Below are positions 53,051-61,559 of a stretch of 64,000 bases of DNA, in pieces. Numbering within the stretch: the stretch's first letter is position 1; each line of letters begins with the position of its first letter. The notes beneath the pieces were generated by a model that saw nothing but the letters and a program-made list of their open reading frames with translations, made no database searches and was not told where the DNA came from. The DNA is taken from contig NZ_DGUN01000044.1 in the NCBI RefSeq assembly GCF_002395745.1, positions 30,214 to 94,213 of the forward strand, given 5' to 3'. Source of the stretch: Fibrobacter sp. UBA4309. GTDB taxonomy: Bacteria; Fibrobacterota; Fibrobacteria; Fibrobacterales; Fibrobacteraceae. Both the position numbers and the translations under genes were made by a program.

Positions 53051-54553
53051 CTATTTTGCAAGCTTCTGGTATTCCGCCTTGATCGATTCGGCACTGCGTG
53101 CGAAGAAGTCGATAGTCACTTCGTCCAGCACACCGTTCCAGGTATCGCTCGCGAACTCGGTTCCGCCAATGCGGAAAGGTACAGGTTCAGACACCGGCGA
53201 AGGAACAAAGGCAATACCGACCGGGCTGCTGACAAGCTCCCCGTTCACGTAGAAGAACAGCTTGCCGTCCTGATACACGAGAGAAAGGAATGTCCAGGTA
53301 TCGACAGGAAGAACTCCTCCGTATTCCGTATCGGCCTTGGCAAGCCAGGCATACCCAGTCGACAGGTCCAGCCCATTGCTGACCACGGTAAGCGCCCTAC
53401 CCACCGATGGATCGTATTGCATCTGGATCCTGGAAGTCGAATCACTCCAGTAAGAGCGCTGCGCAAAAAGCACCTGGTACGCGACCGGATATCCCCCACC
53501 CTGGTAAACTCCGGGCTGCAAAGCGTCGTTCTGGTATCCGCCCGTCGGGAATCCGCCCGTTTGGTAGCCCACGGTCTGGGGAGCCGGCTCAGTAGATCCC
53601 TTCCAATTGGTCCACAGCGAAATCGTAAAGTCTCCAGCGCTAGGATCGATATCCTTCAGCTCGACGAACTGGCCCTGGGCAAGCAGGATTCCCTGGCCCG
53701 AAACGCCATCCACATAGTTCACGCTGGTCGCCACGGTATTGTCGTTATTGTAGACAGCCGCATCACCGTCCATGTGCAAGCGAATCGAATTCGTATCCGC
53801 CGGTTCGACTACAGCCGTATCCTTCGTGGTATCGACAGGAGTCTCTTCCGGGAGCCTGATGCCTTCGGGAACAAACACGTTGATACCGCCAAACGAGTTG
53901 CCGGTATAGTAGCGGGCATCCCCGATAGTGAGCCAGCGGCGGTCGGCATTCCACATTTCCAGGGCAGGGATAGTCAAGGACTTTTCCGTACCCGTGGTAG
54001 TGAAATCCAGACGCGCCTGCGGAGCCTCGTCTTCGACATAAACGAGCGAGATATCTCCAGGAGGCAAGCTGTTGAACTCGAAGGAGCCGTCATTTTGCAG
54101 CGGGACCTTCGCATAATTACCAACAACTCGCATAAAGCCGCCAGTCTTGCCGTTCACGCTGCTGGTCAGGTTCTTGCGGCTGCCGATAGCAATGGACTGG
54201 TTCTGCGAATTGGCGGACACCTTGGCATAGCCGCATTCGTTGTCATGCGAAGCAAACAGAACAAACGAGGCTCCACTATCCACCATGATTTCGAACTTTC
54301 CGTTCGCATCTGTGCTCGTCACGACCGAGTCCACAATGGAAGTCTGTTCCCAGCTATCATAGTAGGCGACCACTCGGGCAGACTCAACCTTCGCACCGTT
54401 CTGGTCAACAACGACACCCGTATAGGCCAAGGAATTTCCGATATCGGTAACACCGCCAGCGACATCCTTCGTAGAGCTGTCGCTACAGGCAATAAAACCG
54501 GCAGAAAGCGCCGCAGAGACAAACGCAGTTGTTTTCTTACTCACAAACTTCAT
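53051..54553 (-). CDS. Lipoprotein partner of TIGR02147 regulator, LamG-like lectin domain
   Basis: 500 residues. The lipobox is FIAC (Cys23), then SDSS. A carboxypeptidase-regulatory-like domain (about 42-115: LAYTGVVVDQNGAKVESARVVAYY) is followed by a second beta segment with DGSFEFNSLPPGDISLVY. A Thr/Asp linker near 240 and a concanavalin A-like/LamG domain (about 260-490: VSGQGILLAQGQFVEL, FTISLWTNWKG, WTFLSLVYQDGKLFFYVNGEL, NGVLDEVTI) complete it. The lectin domain is interrupted by a Gly/Tyr/Gln-rich insertion near 330-355. The ATG overlaps the regulator stop by 4 bp. Confidence 0.82.
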   Translation of the reverse strand: MKFVSKKTTAFVSAALSAGFIACSDSSTKDVAGGVTDIGNSLAYTGVVVDQNGAKVESARVVAYYDSWEQTSIVDSVVTSTDANGKFEIMVDSGASFVLFASHDNECGYAKVSANSQNQSIAIGSRKNLTSSVNGKTGGFMRVVGNYAKVPLQNDGSFEFNSLPPGDISLVYVEDEAPQARLDFTTTGTEKSLTIPALEMWNADRRWLTIGDARYYTGNSFGGINVFVPEGIRLPEETPVDTTKDTAVVEPADTNSIRLHMDGDAAVYNNDNTVATSVNYVDGVSGQGILLAQGQFVELKDIDPSAGDFTISLWTNWKGSTEPAPQTVGYQTGGFPTGGYQNDALQPGVYQGGGYPVAYQVLFAQRSYWSDSTSRIQMQYDPSVGRALTVVSNGLDLSTGYAWLAKADTEYGGVLPVDTWTFLSLVYQDGKLFFYVNGELVSSPVGIAFVPSPVSEPVPFRIGGTEFASDTWNGVLDEVTIDFFARSAESIKAEYQKLAK

Positions 54554-55398
54554 TTTTCTGCCTCCTTCTCCATTTTCTTACTCATGGGGAAAGCAACAAG
54601 CATCATTTCGTAAACACGTTCAACATTCAAGTCATTCGCTGCACGCGCAATGATTTTCTTGCGAGCTTCTTCCAGTATTTCCACCGCATAATCATACGAC
54701 TTTTCGCTCATGGCAAGCGTCGTGAATGCGGCAAAGCGTTCATTTTTCGGTTTCGATTCTACCGCACCAATGGCATGTTGCATGTACTCGCGGCGAATCT
54801 GGCGCAAGGCGATGGGGGCGACCTCCGTCGCATCCAGCATCTGGGACGTTTCTTCGTAGCGGTTCTCGTCCACCTTGCGGATAAGGCCCCAGGCTTCGAG
54901 ATTCTTCACGGCGTCACGGGCTTCTTCGGTAGTAATCTGCGGATCGATAGTCCTTGCGAGAACGGTAAAGTCCCCATTCCAGTTGCTGTTGACCGCAGCC
55001 TCGCGGACTACAGGATAATACCACTTGGCAAAATATTCCTGTTCCCTGTTGGAAATATGCGTAAACTCAATCTGCTTGCGAATCTGGACAATCTGTTCCC
55101 AGGCATTTTCGCGTTCATCTACCTGGTGAGCCTGATTGTATTGGACAAGGGCTTCAAAATACGCCTTCTGCAGCGGTTCGAACTCCATGGCCTTCGCTAT
55201 TTTCTCGATAGACTTCGGCGTCAAGTTGAAACGTCCGCGAATGACGTTCAAACAGTACGAAGAAGAACTAAAACCAGCCTTGGCTGCAAAGAAGCGGTGC
55301 GAAAAGACCGCACGCATCTTTTTCTGTTCTTCAAAATAGTCCTGCAAGAACTTTCTGAAGTCATCGTAATCAAACAGATGTTCAACCGCTATACACAT
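54550..55398 (-). CDS. TIGR02147-family putative transcriptional regulator
   Basis: 282 residues, same family as the 48498 gene. N-terminal helix-turn-helix-like region (DYDDFRKFLQDYFEEQK ... FSHRFFAAKAGFSSSSYCLNVIRGRFNLTPKSI), signature YFAKWYYPVVREAA near 125, and helical C-terminus ending VAFPMSKK. It is coupled by ATGA to the lectin-type lipoprotein gene downstream. Upstream, the divergent region with the CE6 gene holds three TTTACACA repeats that may be its operators. Confidence 0.85.
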   Translation of the reverse strand: MCIAVEHLFDYDDFRKFLQDYFEEQKKMRAVFSHRFFAAKAGFSSSSYCLNVIRGRFNLTPKSIEKIAKAMEFEPLQKAYFEALVQYNQAHQVDERENAWEQIVQIRKQIEFTHISNREQEYFAKWYYPVVREAAVNSNWNGDFTVLARTIDPQITTEEARDAVKNLEAWGLIRKVDENRYEETSQMLDATEVAPIALRQIRREYMQHAIGAVESKPKNERFAAFTTLAMSEKSYDYAVEILEEARKKIIARAANDLNVERVYEMMLVAFPMSKKMEKEAEK

Positions 55399-55415
55399 GC
55401 CCTTAAAATAAATAA

Positions 55416-55549
55416 TTTTTACACAGCACGCAATAGGGCCGCGAAATTTTTACACATCTAGGCCCCTCTAAAGAGGTGTTTTCGTCGTTTTTTTGACGAA
55501 AATCACTCTCTGTAGGCACATAATATTATATCGAGGAAATCTTTACACA
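55416..55549. promoter_or_regulatory. Three TTTACACA repeats and an inverted repeat in a divergent promoter region
   Basis: TTTTTACACA at 55416-55425 and 55447-55456 and CTTTACACA at 55541-55549. Offsets are 31 and about 93-94 bp, all near whole helical turns. A TTTTCGTC/GACGAAAA inverted repeat (55479-55502) lies between. The region separates the TIGR02147 and CE6 start codons. TAATATTATATCG at 55521-55533 may be a -10 for the esterase. Confidence 0.45.
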
Positions 55550-55648
55550 ACGGGCATTTCCCTTTTCCGTGCAATAACGTTACCGCAACAGCCCATCCGC
55601 GGAGTAATTACTATTATTATAGCGGGTTTGAACTTTGGAGACAAAACG

Positions 55649-56707
55649 ATGAAAAAAATCGTCTTTTTGCTTGCCGCCTTGATTGCGGCAAGTTTCGCGC
55701 AGGATCCTAACCTGCATATCTACCTCGCCTACGGGCAATCCAACATGTCTGGACAAGCGACCGTCACCGACAAGGACCGCGTGCAGGACCCGCGCTTCCT
55801 CGTGTTGCGCGCGGCAAAACATTCGAACCAGACGGTGGGCGAATTCTACCCGGCGGCACCTCCGATGGGACATAGCCAGTCCAAGGTGGGCATCGCCGAT
55901 ATCTTCGGGCGCACCATGGTCGCGAACCTCCCGGATAGCATCAAGGTGGCGGTGGCAAACATCGCGATTGGCGGACAGAGCATTGACCTGTTCGACAAGG
56001 ACCGCAACAAGACATACGTTCAAAACGCGAAGAACAAGGGCGACACTTGGTGGATCCAGTACCTGGACGAATACGGCGGCGACGTGTACAAGCGCATTGT
56101 GGAGATGGGCAAGATCGCAAAGCAGAAAGGCGTCATCAAGGGATTCCTTTTCCACCAGGGAGAGGCGGACTACCAGATGAACGACTGGCCGAGCCGCGTG
56201 AAGAAGGTGTATGACGACCTGATTGCCGAACTGGAACTCGACCCCGAACAGACACCGATATTGATTGGCGAGCTGGCCCCCACGGGCGACCTCGGCTGGC
56301 GTAACGACGCCGTGAAGCAGGCTGCCGACCTGATTCCGAACGGACACCTGATTTCGGCACAGGGCTGCCCCGCATTGAAGGAAGCGAGCTACACGTTGCA
56401 CTTTACGCGCGAAGGCTACGAGACGTTCGGCAAGCGCTACGCCGAGACGATGCTCGAGATTCTCAAGACGCAAACACCGCCGCCCGACACGACGACGCAG
56501 AATCCGGAGGACACGACCACCACCGATACGACCGTCACCGACACGACCGCGCAAGACACGATTCTCGCCATCGGGAGGTTGCCGGGCGTGAATGCCGTGG
56601 GGAATTCCGCACCGAAGCTTTACTTCGATGCTAAGGAGCAAGCGCTGTTCATACGCACCGAGAAGAACGGAGTGGTGCGGCGCTACCGCGTGACCGGGCG
56701 CCAGTAA
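55649..56707 (+). CDS. Secreted CE6-type acetylxylan esterase (SGNH fold)
   Basis: 352 residues from the ATG at 55649 (TGGAG 8 nt upstream), with a signal peptide to SFAQ. Block I YGQSNMSG carries the nucleophile Ser31. NIAIGGQSIDLF supplies the oxyanion Gly, and HQGEAD has His169. Late LHFTREGYETFG carries the catalytic His region. The domain belongs to the SASA/CE6 family, members of which deacetylate xylan in Fibrobacter. A Thr/Asp/Pro-rich linker (about 275-305) and a short basic C-terminal module follow, perhaps for secretion or surface attachment. Confidence 0.88.
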   Translation: MKKIVFLLAALIAASFAQDPNLHIYLAYGQSNMSGQATVTDKDRVQDPRFLVLRAAKHSNQTVGEFYPAAPPMGHSQSKVGIADIFGRTMVANLPDSIKVAVANIAIGGQSIDLFDKDRNKTYVQNAKNKGDTWWIQYLDEYGGDVYKRIVEMGKIAKQKGVIKGFLFHQGEADYQMNDWPSRVKKVYDDLIAELELDPEQTPILIGELAPTGDLGWRNDAVKQAADLIPNGHLISAQGCPALKEASYTLHFTREGYETFGKRYAETMLEILKTQTPPPDTTTQNPEDTTTTDTTVTDTTAQDTILAIGRLPGVNAVGNSAPKLYFDAKEQALFIRTEKNGVVRRYRVTGRQ

Positions 56708-56723
56708 CAAGGACTGGAAATGA

Positions 56724-56757
56724 AAGACGCGGGTGCTTGGCGCCCGCGTCTTTTTTT
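56724..56757 (+). terminator. Strong intrinsic terminator of the CE6 gene
   Basis: AAGACGCGGG and CCCGCGTCTT form a 10-bp stem (56724-56752) followed by a run of T, 16 nt after the stop. Confidence 0.88.
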
Positions 56758-56792
56758 GTTTAATGTTTTAGCGTAATCCCGTGAGCAACAAA

Positions 56793-56815
56793 GCCCTCGG
56801 GTGTTAACCGAGGGC
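56793..56815 (-). terminator. Hairpin, possible terminator for tex
   Basis: GCCCTCGG and CCGAGGGC form an 8-bp stem with a 7-nt loop. On the minus strand it is followed by TTTGTT. It lies 220 nt past the tex stop, beyond the repeat-like element. Confidence 0.4.
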
Positions 56816-56914
56816 GGTTGCGAGAGTGAGCGCCAGCCCTGTGCTTGTTTTACAGAGTCTAGCGCGAACGGTCTTATTTAGCGTGGCGCTACTTCGTAGC
56901 GCAATCCTGAGCGC

Positions 56915-57035
56915 CTCGGTCATAGGAGCAAGTTATTGGATGCCTTCGGCATCGGTCTGCTTCGGCTCCGAAATGTCGAAAAACAAGTTTTCCTCCATTC
57001 CGTCCCTCGCAGACCCTTGCTCCTGCGACTCTCGG
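56915..57035 (-). repeat. Expanded relative of the 68-bp structured repeat
   Basis: On the minus strand, GCCGAGAGTCGC-type left flank (57035-57025), arm AGGAGCAAG reading back from 57024, an 83-nt interior, the complementary arm at 56932-56924, then right flank ATGACCGAG (56923-56915). The interior contains another GAGCCGAAGCA-AGAC segment and two small hairpins. It begins directly after the tex TAA. Confidence 0.6.
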
Positions 57036-57036
57036 C

Positions 57037-59448
57037 TTATTTGGCTTTTTTCATAATCTGTTTCAGCATCGAGTTCAGCTTGCCGACTTGGACAGGCGCG
57101 GCGGGTTTCTTGGGAGCGAAGCCCGGACGTTCCTTGCCCGCAATCTTGTTCTTGAGATCGGCGAGCGTGGCGTGGCCCTGGATGCCGCCCTGCGGGCGGG
57201 CATTGCCGCGATTGTTATCGCGGCCGCGGCCACCGAAGTTTCCGCGGTTTCCGCCGACACGCTGGCCACGAGGGCCACTGGCGCCTGCACCGGCAACGCC
57301 GTCGGTAGATTCCTGCTTCATGGAGAGGCTGATACGCTTCTGGTTCGCGTCCACCGCGACCACGCGCACCTTCACCACGTCGCCCACCGTCAAAACCTCC
57401 TTCGCGTCGGTCACGTACTTGTCGCTAATTTCGGAGATGTGAACGAGGCCGTCCTGGTGCACGCCGATATCCACGAACGCACCGAAGTTCGCGACGTTGG
57501 TGACCACGCCTTCCATCCAGCTGCCTGTAACGAGGTCGTTGATGGTCTTGATGCGGTCGTCGAATTTCGCGTAACGGAATTCCTTGCGCGGGTCGCGGCT
57601 CGGTTTCTGGAGTTCCTTCATGATGTCTTCGAGAGTGGCCTTACCGACTTCGTCGGAGAGGAACTCGTCGACCTTGATAGCCTTCACCGCTTCGGCATTG
57701 CCCACGATTTCCTTCACGGGAACACCGACCTTCTCGGCCATTTTCTCGACAAGCGCGTAGTTTTCGGGATGGACCGCGGAATCGTCGAGTGGGTTCTCGG
57801 CACCCGGAATGCGCATGAAGCCCGCAGCCTGCTCAAAGGCCTTCGGACCGAAGCCCTTCACCTTCTTCAGGTCTTCACGGCTTGCAAACGCACCGTTGTC
57901 TTCGCGGTACTTCACGATAGATTCGGAGAGCGTGTTGCTGAGGCCCGCCACATGGGAGAGGAGCGGAGCAGAAGCGCTGTTCACGTCCACGCCCACCATA
58001 TTCACGCAGCTTTCCACCACTTCGTCCAGACGCTTCTTGAGTTCGCGCTGGTTCACGTCGTGCTGGTACTGTCCAACACCGATAGACTGCGGGTCCACCT
58101 TCACGAGTTCGGCCAGCGGGTCCTGCAGACGACGGCCAATCGAAATCGCGCCACGGGTGGTCACGTCTTCCTTCGGGAATTCCTGGATGGCGATCATGCT
58201 TGCGCTGTAAACAGAGGCGCCGGCTTCCGAAACGATGACACGCGGCGGAACCTTGCCCTTGAACTTCAAAGCCATCTCGCCACAGAAGGCGTCGGTCTCG
58301 CGGCTCGCGGTACCGTTACCGATGGCAATCAAATCTATCTTGTACTTGTCGATAAGCTGCATCAGGTACACTGCCGCACCAGCCTTGTCGTTGTGCGGTT
58401 CGTGCGGTTTGATGATGCCGTGGTCGAGGAACTTGCCGTTCTCGTCGAGCACAGCCACCTTGCAGCCGGTACGGAAACCCGGGTCGAGCGCAAGCACGGA
58501 CTTGTGGCCCGCGGGGGCGGCAAGCAGAACGTCTTGCAGGTTCTTGCTGAACACCTTGAACGCTTCCTCTTCGGCGGCGTCCTTCAACAGCAGGCGCACT
58601 TCGCTTTCCATGCTCGGCTGCAGCAGGCGTTCCCAGGCGTCCTGGCACATGTCTTCGAGGTAGGGCTTCCACACGGAGTCGCCCTTGATAATCTGGGTCT
58701 TGAGGTAGCCGACCATTTCGTCGGTTGGAACTTCGATGGAAAGTCGCAGCACCTTCTCCTTTTCGCCACGGCGGAGCGCAAGCATGCGGTGGCTCGGAAT
58801 CTTGCTGACCGGCTCGCTGAAGTCGTAGTAGTCCTTGAACTTCGTCTCCTGCTTCTCGAAATCCTTCTTGACCTTGGAAACCATCACGCCGGTCTTTTCC
58901 ATCTTGGCACGGAGGTACTGGCGGAATTCGGTATTGTCAGCCACTTCTTCGGCCAAAATATCGGCAGCTCCCTTGAGGGCGGCCTTCGGGTCGGCAAGGC
59001 CCTTCTCCTCGGAGAGGTAGATACGGGCGATTTCTTCGGCGGTGTTGCCGGTATTTTCCTGAGCCCACATCAGGCGGGCCAGCGGTTCAAGACCGAGTTC
59101 CTTGGCGATGGTCGCGCGGGTGCGCTTCTTGGGCTTGTACGGGGCGTAAATGTCTTCAAGGAGAGTCTTGTCCTTGCAGGCCTCGATCTGCGCCTTCAGT
59201 TCCGGAGTCAGCTTTCCCTGTTCCTCGATGCTCTTGAGGATGGTTTCCTTGCGGTCCGTAAGTTCTTGCAGGTAATCGCGGCGGTGGCTGATGTCGCGAA
59301 GTTCAATTTCGTTCAGCGTACCCGTCTGGTCCTTGCGGTAGCGGGCGATGAAGGGCACCGTGCCCCCCTGGTCCATGAGTTCGAGCGCCTTTGCCACGCG
59401 CCACACTTCGAGGTTCAGTTCTTCGGCGATAACTGCAGAAAAATCCAT
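57037..59448 (-). CDS. tex: Tex-family RNA-binding protein with RGG-rich insert
   Basis: 803 residues. N-terminal Tex helical region (VPFIARYRKDQTG), YqgF-like fold (VLALDPGFRTGCKVAVLD near 325), helix-hairpin-helix segments (KKVKGFGPKAFEQAAGFMRI near 530), and an S1 domain at about 640-715 (GVVTNVANFGAFVDIGVHQDGLVHIS). A Gly/Arg/Asn-rich segment of about 40 residues (RGNFGGRGRDNNRGN) and a Lys/Pro-rich end follow the S1 domain; these extend the usual Tex length. Tex proteins affect transcription and RNA metabolism. It has a single-gene layout. Confidence 0.93.
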   Translation of the reverse strand: MDFSAVIAEELNLEVWRVAKALELMDQGGTVPFIARYRKDQTGTLNEIELRDISHRRDYLQELTDRKETILKSIEEQGKLTPELKAQIEACKDKTLLEDIYAPYKPKKRTRATIAKELGLEPLARLMWAQENTGNTAEEIARIYLSEEKGLADPKAALKGAADILAEEVADNTEFRQYLRAKMEKTGVMVSKVKKDFEKQETKFKDYYDFSEPVSKIPSHRMLALRRGEKEKVLRLSIEVPTDEMVGYLKTQIIKGDSVWKPYLEDMCQDAWERLLQPSMESEVRLLLKDAAEEEAFKVFSKNLQDVLLAAPAGHKSVLALDPGFRTGCKVAVLDENGKFLDHGIIKPHEPHNDKAGAAVYLMQLIDKYKIDLIAIGNGTASRETDAFCGEMALKFKGKVPPRVIVSEAGASVYSASMIAIQEFPKEDVTTRGAISIGRRLQDPLAELVKVDPQSIGVGQYQHDVNQRELKKRLDEVVESCVNMVGVDVNSASAPLLSHVAGLSNTLSESIVKYREDNGAFASREDLKKVKGFGPKAFEQAAGFMRIPGAENPLDDSAVHPENYALVEKMAEKVGVPVKEIVGNAEAVKAIKVDEFLSDEVGKATLEDIMKELQKPSRDPRKEFRYAKFDDRIKTINDLVTGSWMEGVVTNVANFGAFVDIGVHQDGLVHISEISDKYVTDAKEVLTVGDVVKVRVVAVDANQKRISLSMKQESTDGVAGAGASGPRGQRVGGNRGNFGGRGRDNNRGNARPQGGIQGHATLADLKNKIAGKERPGFAPKKPAAPVQVGKLNSMLKQIMKKAK

Positions 59449-59610
59449 TTGATAATCCTACTTGTAGATTCCGTTTCCGGTTTTTAGGGTCATGAATGCC
59501 CTGGGTTTACACAGCCGCACGGCCGTTACCGTACGCACCCCCATTCGGGGGTCTTCCGAATATAGCAAAACATTTTTTCAATTTTTTGACATAATGCTAT
59601 TTTTAGGCCA

Positions 59611-60681
59611 ATGGAATCAAAAAGAATTGAATACATCGATGTAGCCAAGTTTATCGCCATCGTGCTAGTGATGTTCACTCACGGATACAAGGAAGGGACT
59701 CTTGTCGCTTTCGCTTTTTCGTTTCATCTGCCCCTATTCTACTTTTTGAACGGGATGACCCTGAAAATGGGCAACCAGACATTCGGGGAATTCCTGTCGA
59801 AAAAACTCCGCCGGTACATCCTCCCGATGCTCGGCCTGGGAATCCTGTGCGTACTGAGCGAAGCCCTCGCCTACACGCTCCTCGACGTTACGCTCCCCAA
59901 CCACTATTTCATCATCGGGCTGTCTCGCGTCATAAACCAGGCCAGGGCCTTTACCATCTGGTTCCTGCCGGCACTATTCTTTACCGACATCCTCCTGTTC
60001 GGTTTCTACAAGCTCTTCCATGACAGGCTAATCCCGATGGGTCTCGCCAGCCTTGCCTGCCTCGCCCTGGGAATCGCGTTCAACACATATTATAATGTGG
60101 CGCTGGTCTGGAACTTCGATGCCGCGCTGTTCGGCATTATCTATACCTATTCCGGCTACGTATTCCGCCACAAGAAGCTCTCCGCCGTCTACGGGTTCCT
60201 CACCAGGTCGCGTTTGCCCGCCCTGCTGGTGGGCATTGCGCTGATGGCCGTCACCTATATATTAAGTACCTACAACTACAGGACGAATTCCGCGCACCTC
60301 GAAATGTTCCTGCGCATCTACAATGCCTATTATATAACACTACCCTGCGCGCTTGTCGGCTCTATCGGATTCACGCTCCTCTGCAGGGCATTCTCCAATC
60401 CGGTCTTCGCAAGGCCCGTCGAGATGAACCTCGTCCTGCTCGCCCTCCACCAGGGCTGCACATTCCCCATTTTCAAGTACGTAATCGCCAATGAATGGTT
60501 CCAAGAAGCCTCCTTGCTCCCCGCAAACGACATAAAGCTTTTCGCCTTCACCACCGTAATGACTCTCTTCTCGTTGGCGGTACTCGTACCGGTCCATCTC
60601 TTGATAAAGTTCTCGCCGTTTGCGCCGATTATCAACCAGCCGGTTCCCGCATTCTACCGCAGGCCGTTACGCCGCCCGTAG
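59611..60681 (+). CDS. Acyltransferase family 3 membrane protein
   Basis: 356 residues with about ten hydrophobic helices. The N-terminal RIEYIDVAKFIAIVLVMFTHG motif is typical of acyltransferase 3 proteins, with the conserved His in MFTHG, followed by FSFHLPLFYFLNGMTL. Members acylate exported sugars, LPS or other surface glycans. TATTTT lies 6 nt before the ATG. The stop overlaps the converging LpxL-like gene by 28 bp. The acceptor is unknown. Confidence 0.88.
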   Translation: MESKRIEYIDVAKFIAIVLVMFTHGYKEGTLVAFAFSFHLPLFYFLNGMTLKMGNQTFGEFLSKKLRRYILPMLGLGILCVLSEALAYTLLDVTLPNHYFIIGLSRVINQARAFTIWFLPALFFTDILLFGFYKLFHDRLIPMGLASLACLALGIAFNTYYNVALVWNFDAALFGIIYTYSGYVFRHKKLSAVYGFLTRSRLPALLVGIALMAVTYILSTYNYRTNSAHLEMFLRIYNAYYITLPCALVGSIGFTLLCRAFSNPVFARPVEMNLVLLALHQGCTFPIFKYVIANEWFQEASLLPANDIKLFAFTTVMTLFSLAVLVPVHLLIKFSPFAPIINQPVPAFYRRPLRRP

Positions 60682-61517
60682 ATTTCCGGGGACTTGCCCC
60701 AGAAGCGCCGGTGCGTAAATCCGTACCAGAGACAAGGGTTTTCGCGAACTTGCCGCCCGAGCCAGGCGTTATAGGCATCCATCACCGACTCGCGTTCGAT
60801 TTCGACGGCATGCAAGACCTTCTCCGCATCTTCGCGTTCTTCGAGCCAGCAGACAAAAACGGGCGTTCCGGGACGGTGCTTCAGTAAAAATCCAGGCAGC
60901 GGGTTGTTGTAGACGGGTTTCTGCAGGAATTCCCCGTCGATGGCGCTCGGGATGCGACTGTCCTGGTCGGCAAGCAGGCAAAAAAGCTGCCCTGAATCCA
61001 GCAGCCGCAAAAATTCACGCGGAGTGCGGGCGTCGACGGAATAACGGCGACCACCGACGGCTCGGATACGGCCTTCCAAAATGCGGTTGAGCCATGAAGG
61101 TTTCACGGGAATATAGCTCGCCACAAGCGGGATACCCAGGCAGCAGAGCCAAGGGCCAATCGCCTCGTAATTGCCGTAGTGGGCAGTCAAAAAGATTCCG
61201 CCGCTCCGCATTTTCTTGAGCACCGAAGCCGAACCTTCCGCAATATCGAAATTCCAGCCGTCAATGCAGCACGGATAAGCCGAAAAGTCTGCTGGCAGGC
61301 GCTTGAACGTAACGAAACGGAACAGGAGTTCCCCTACATGGCGGGTCAAGTTACGGAGAATTTCCCGATAGAGCTTCCCGGCACGGACAGCATCCGTTTC
61401 GATACCAGCATGACACAGGTTCGCAAACACCGTATTCCGTTTCCATGCGGCAAGACGAAGCGCCCCGTAAGCGGTACGGGCAAAAACAGCGGCGCAAATT
61501 CTGCGTAAAAAGGACAT
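60654..61517 (-). CDS. LpxL/HtrB-like lysophospholipid acyltransferase
   Basis: 287 residues from the ATG at 61517. An N-terminal hydrophobic region is followed by ILRNLTRHVGELL. The catalytic HX4E motif is in LTAHYGNYEAIG, and LPGFLLKHRPGTPVFVCW and a C-terminal WYGFTHRRFW match the lipid A late acyltransferase pattern (HRRFK/W in LpxL/LpxM). It probably adds a secondary acyl chain to lipid A. An open frame extending to 61982 is antisense to the HIT gene and is not taken. TATATT is 9 nt upstream of the ATG. Confidence 0.88.
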   Translation of the reverse strand: MSFLRRICAAVFARTAYGALRLAAWKRNTVFANLCHAGIETDAVRAGKLYREILRNLTRHVGELLFRFVTFKRLPADFSAYPCCIDGWNFDIAEGSASVLKKMRSGGIFLTAHYGNYEAIGPWLCCLGIPLVASYIPVKPSWLNRILEGRIRAVGGRRYSVDARTPREFLRLLDSGQLFCLLADQDSRIPSAIDGEFLQKPVYNNPLPGFLLKHRPGTPVFVCWLEEREDAEKVLHAVEIERESVMDAYNAWLGRQVRENPCLWYGFTHRRFWGKSPEIYGRRNGLR

Positions 61518-61559
61518 CACAGGCACAATATACCATTTTTTGCTACTATTATATATACT

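Larger units (their letters stand above)
56708..57036. other. Gene-free 329-nt region between CE6 and tex genes
   Basis: No coding gene seen. It holds the CE6 terminator, a second hairpin, a GCGCTAC-GAA-GTAGCGC hairpin near 56888-56903, and a large element related to the 68-bp repeats that abuts the tex stop codon. Confidence 0.6.

Noticed and set aside
57088..59487. A 799-codon plus-strand frame opposite tex
   Set aside because: Fully antisense to a clear Tex protein.
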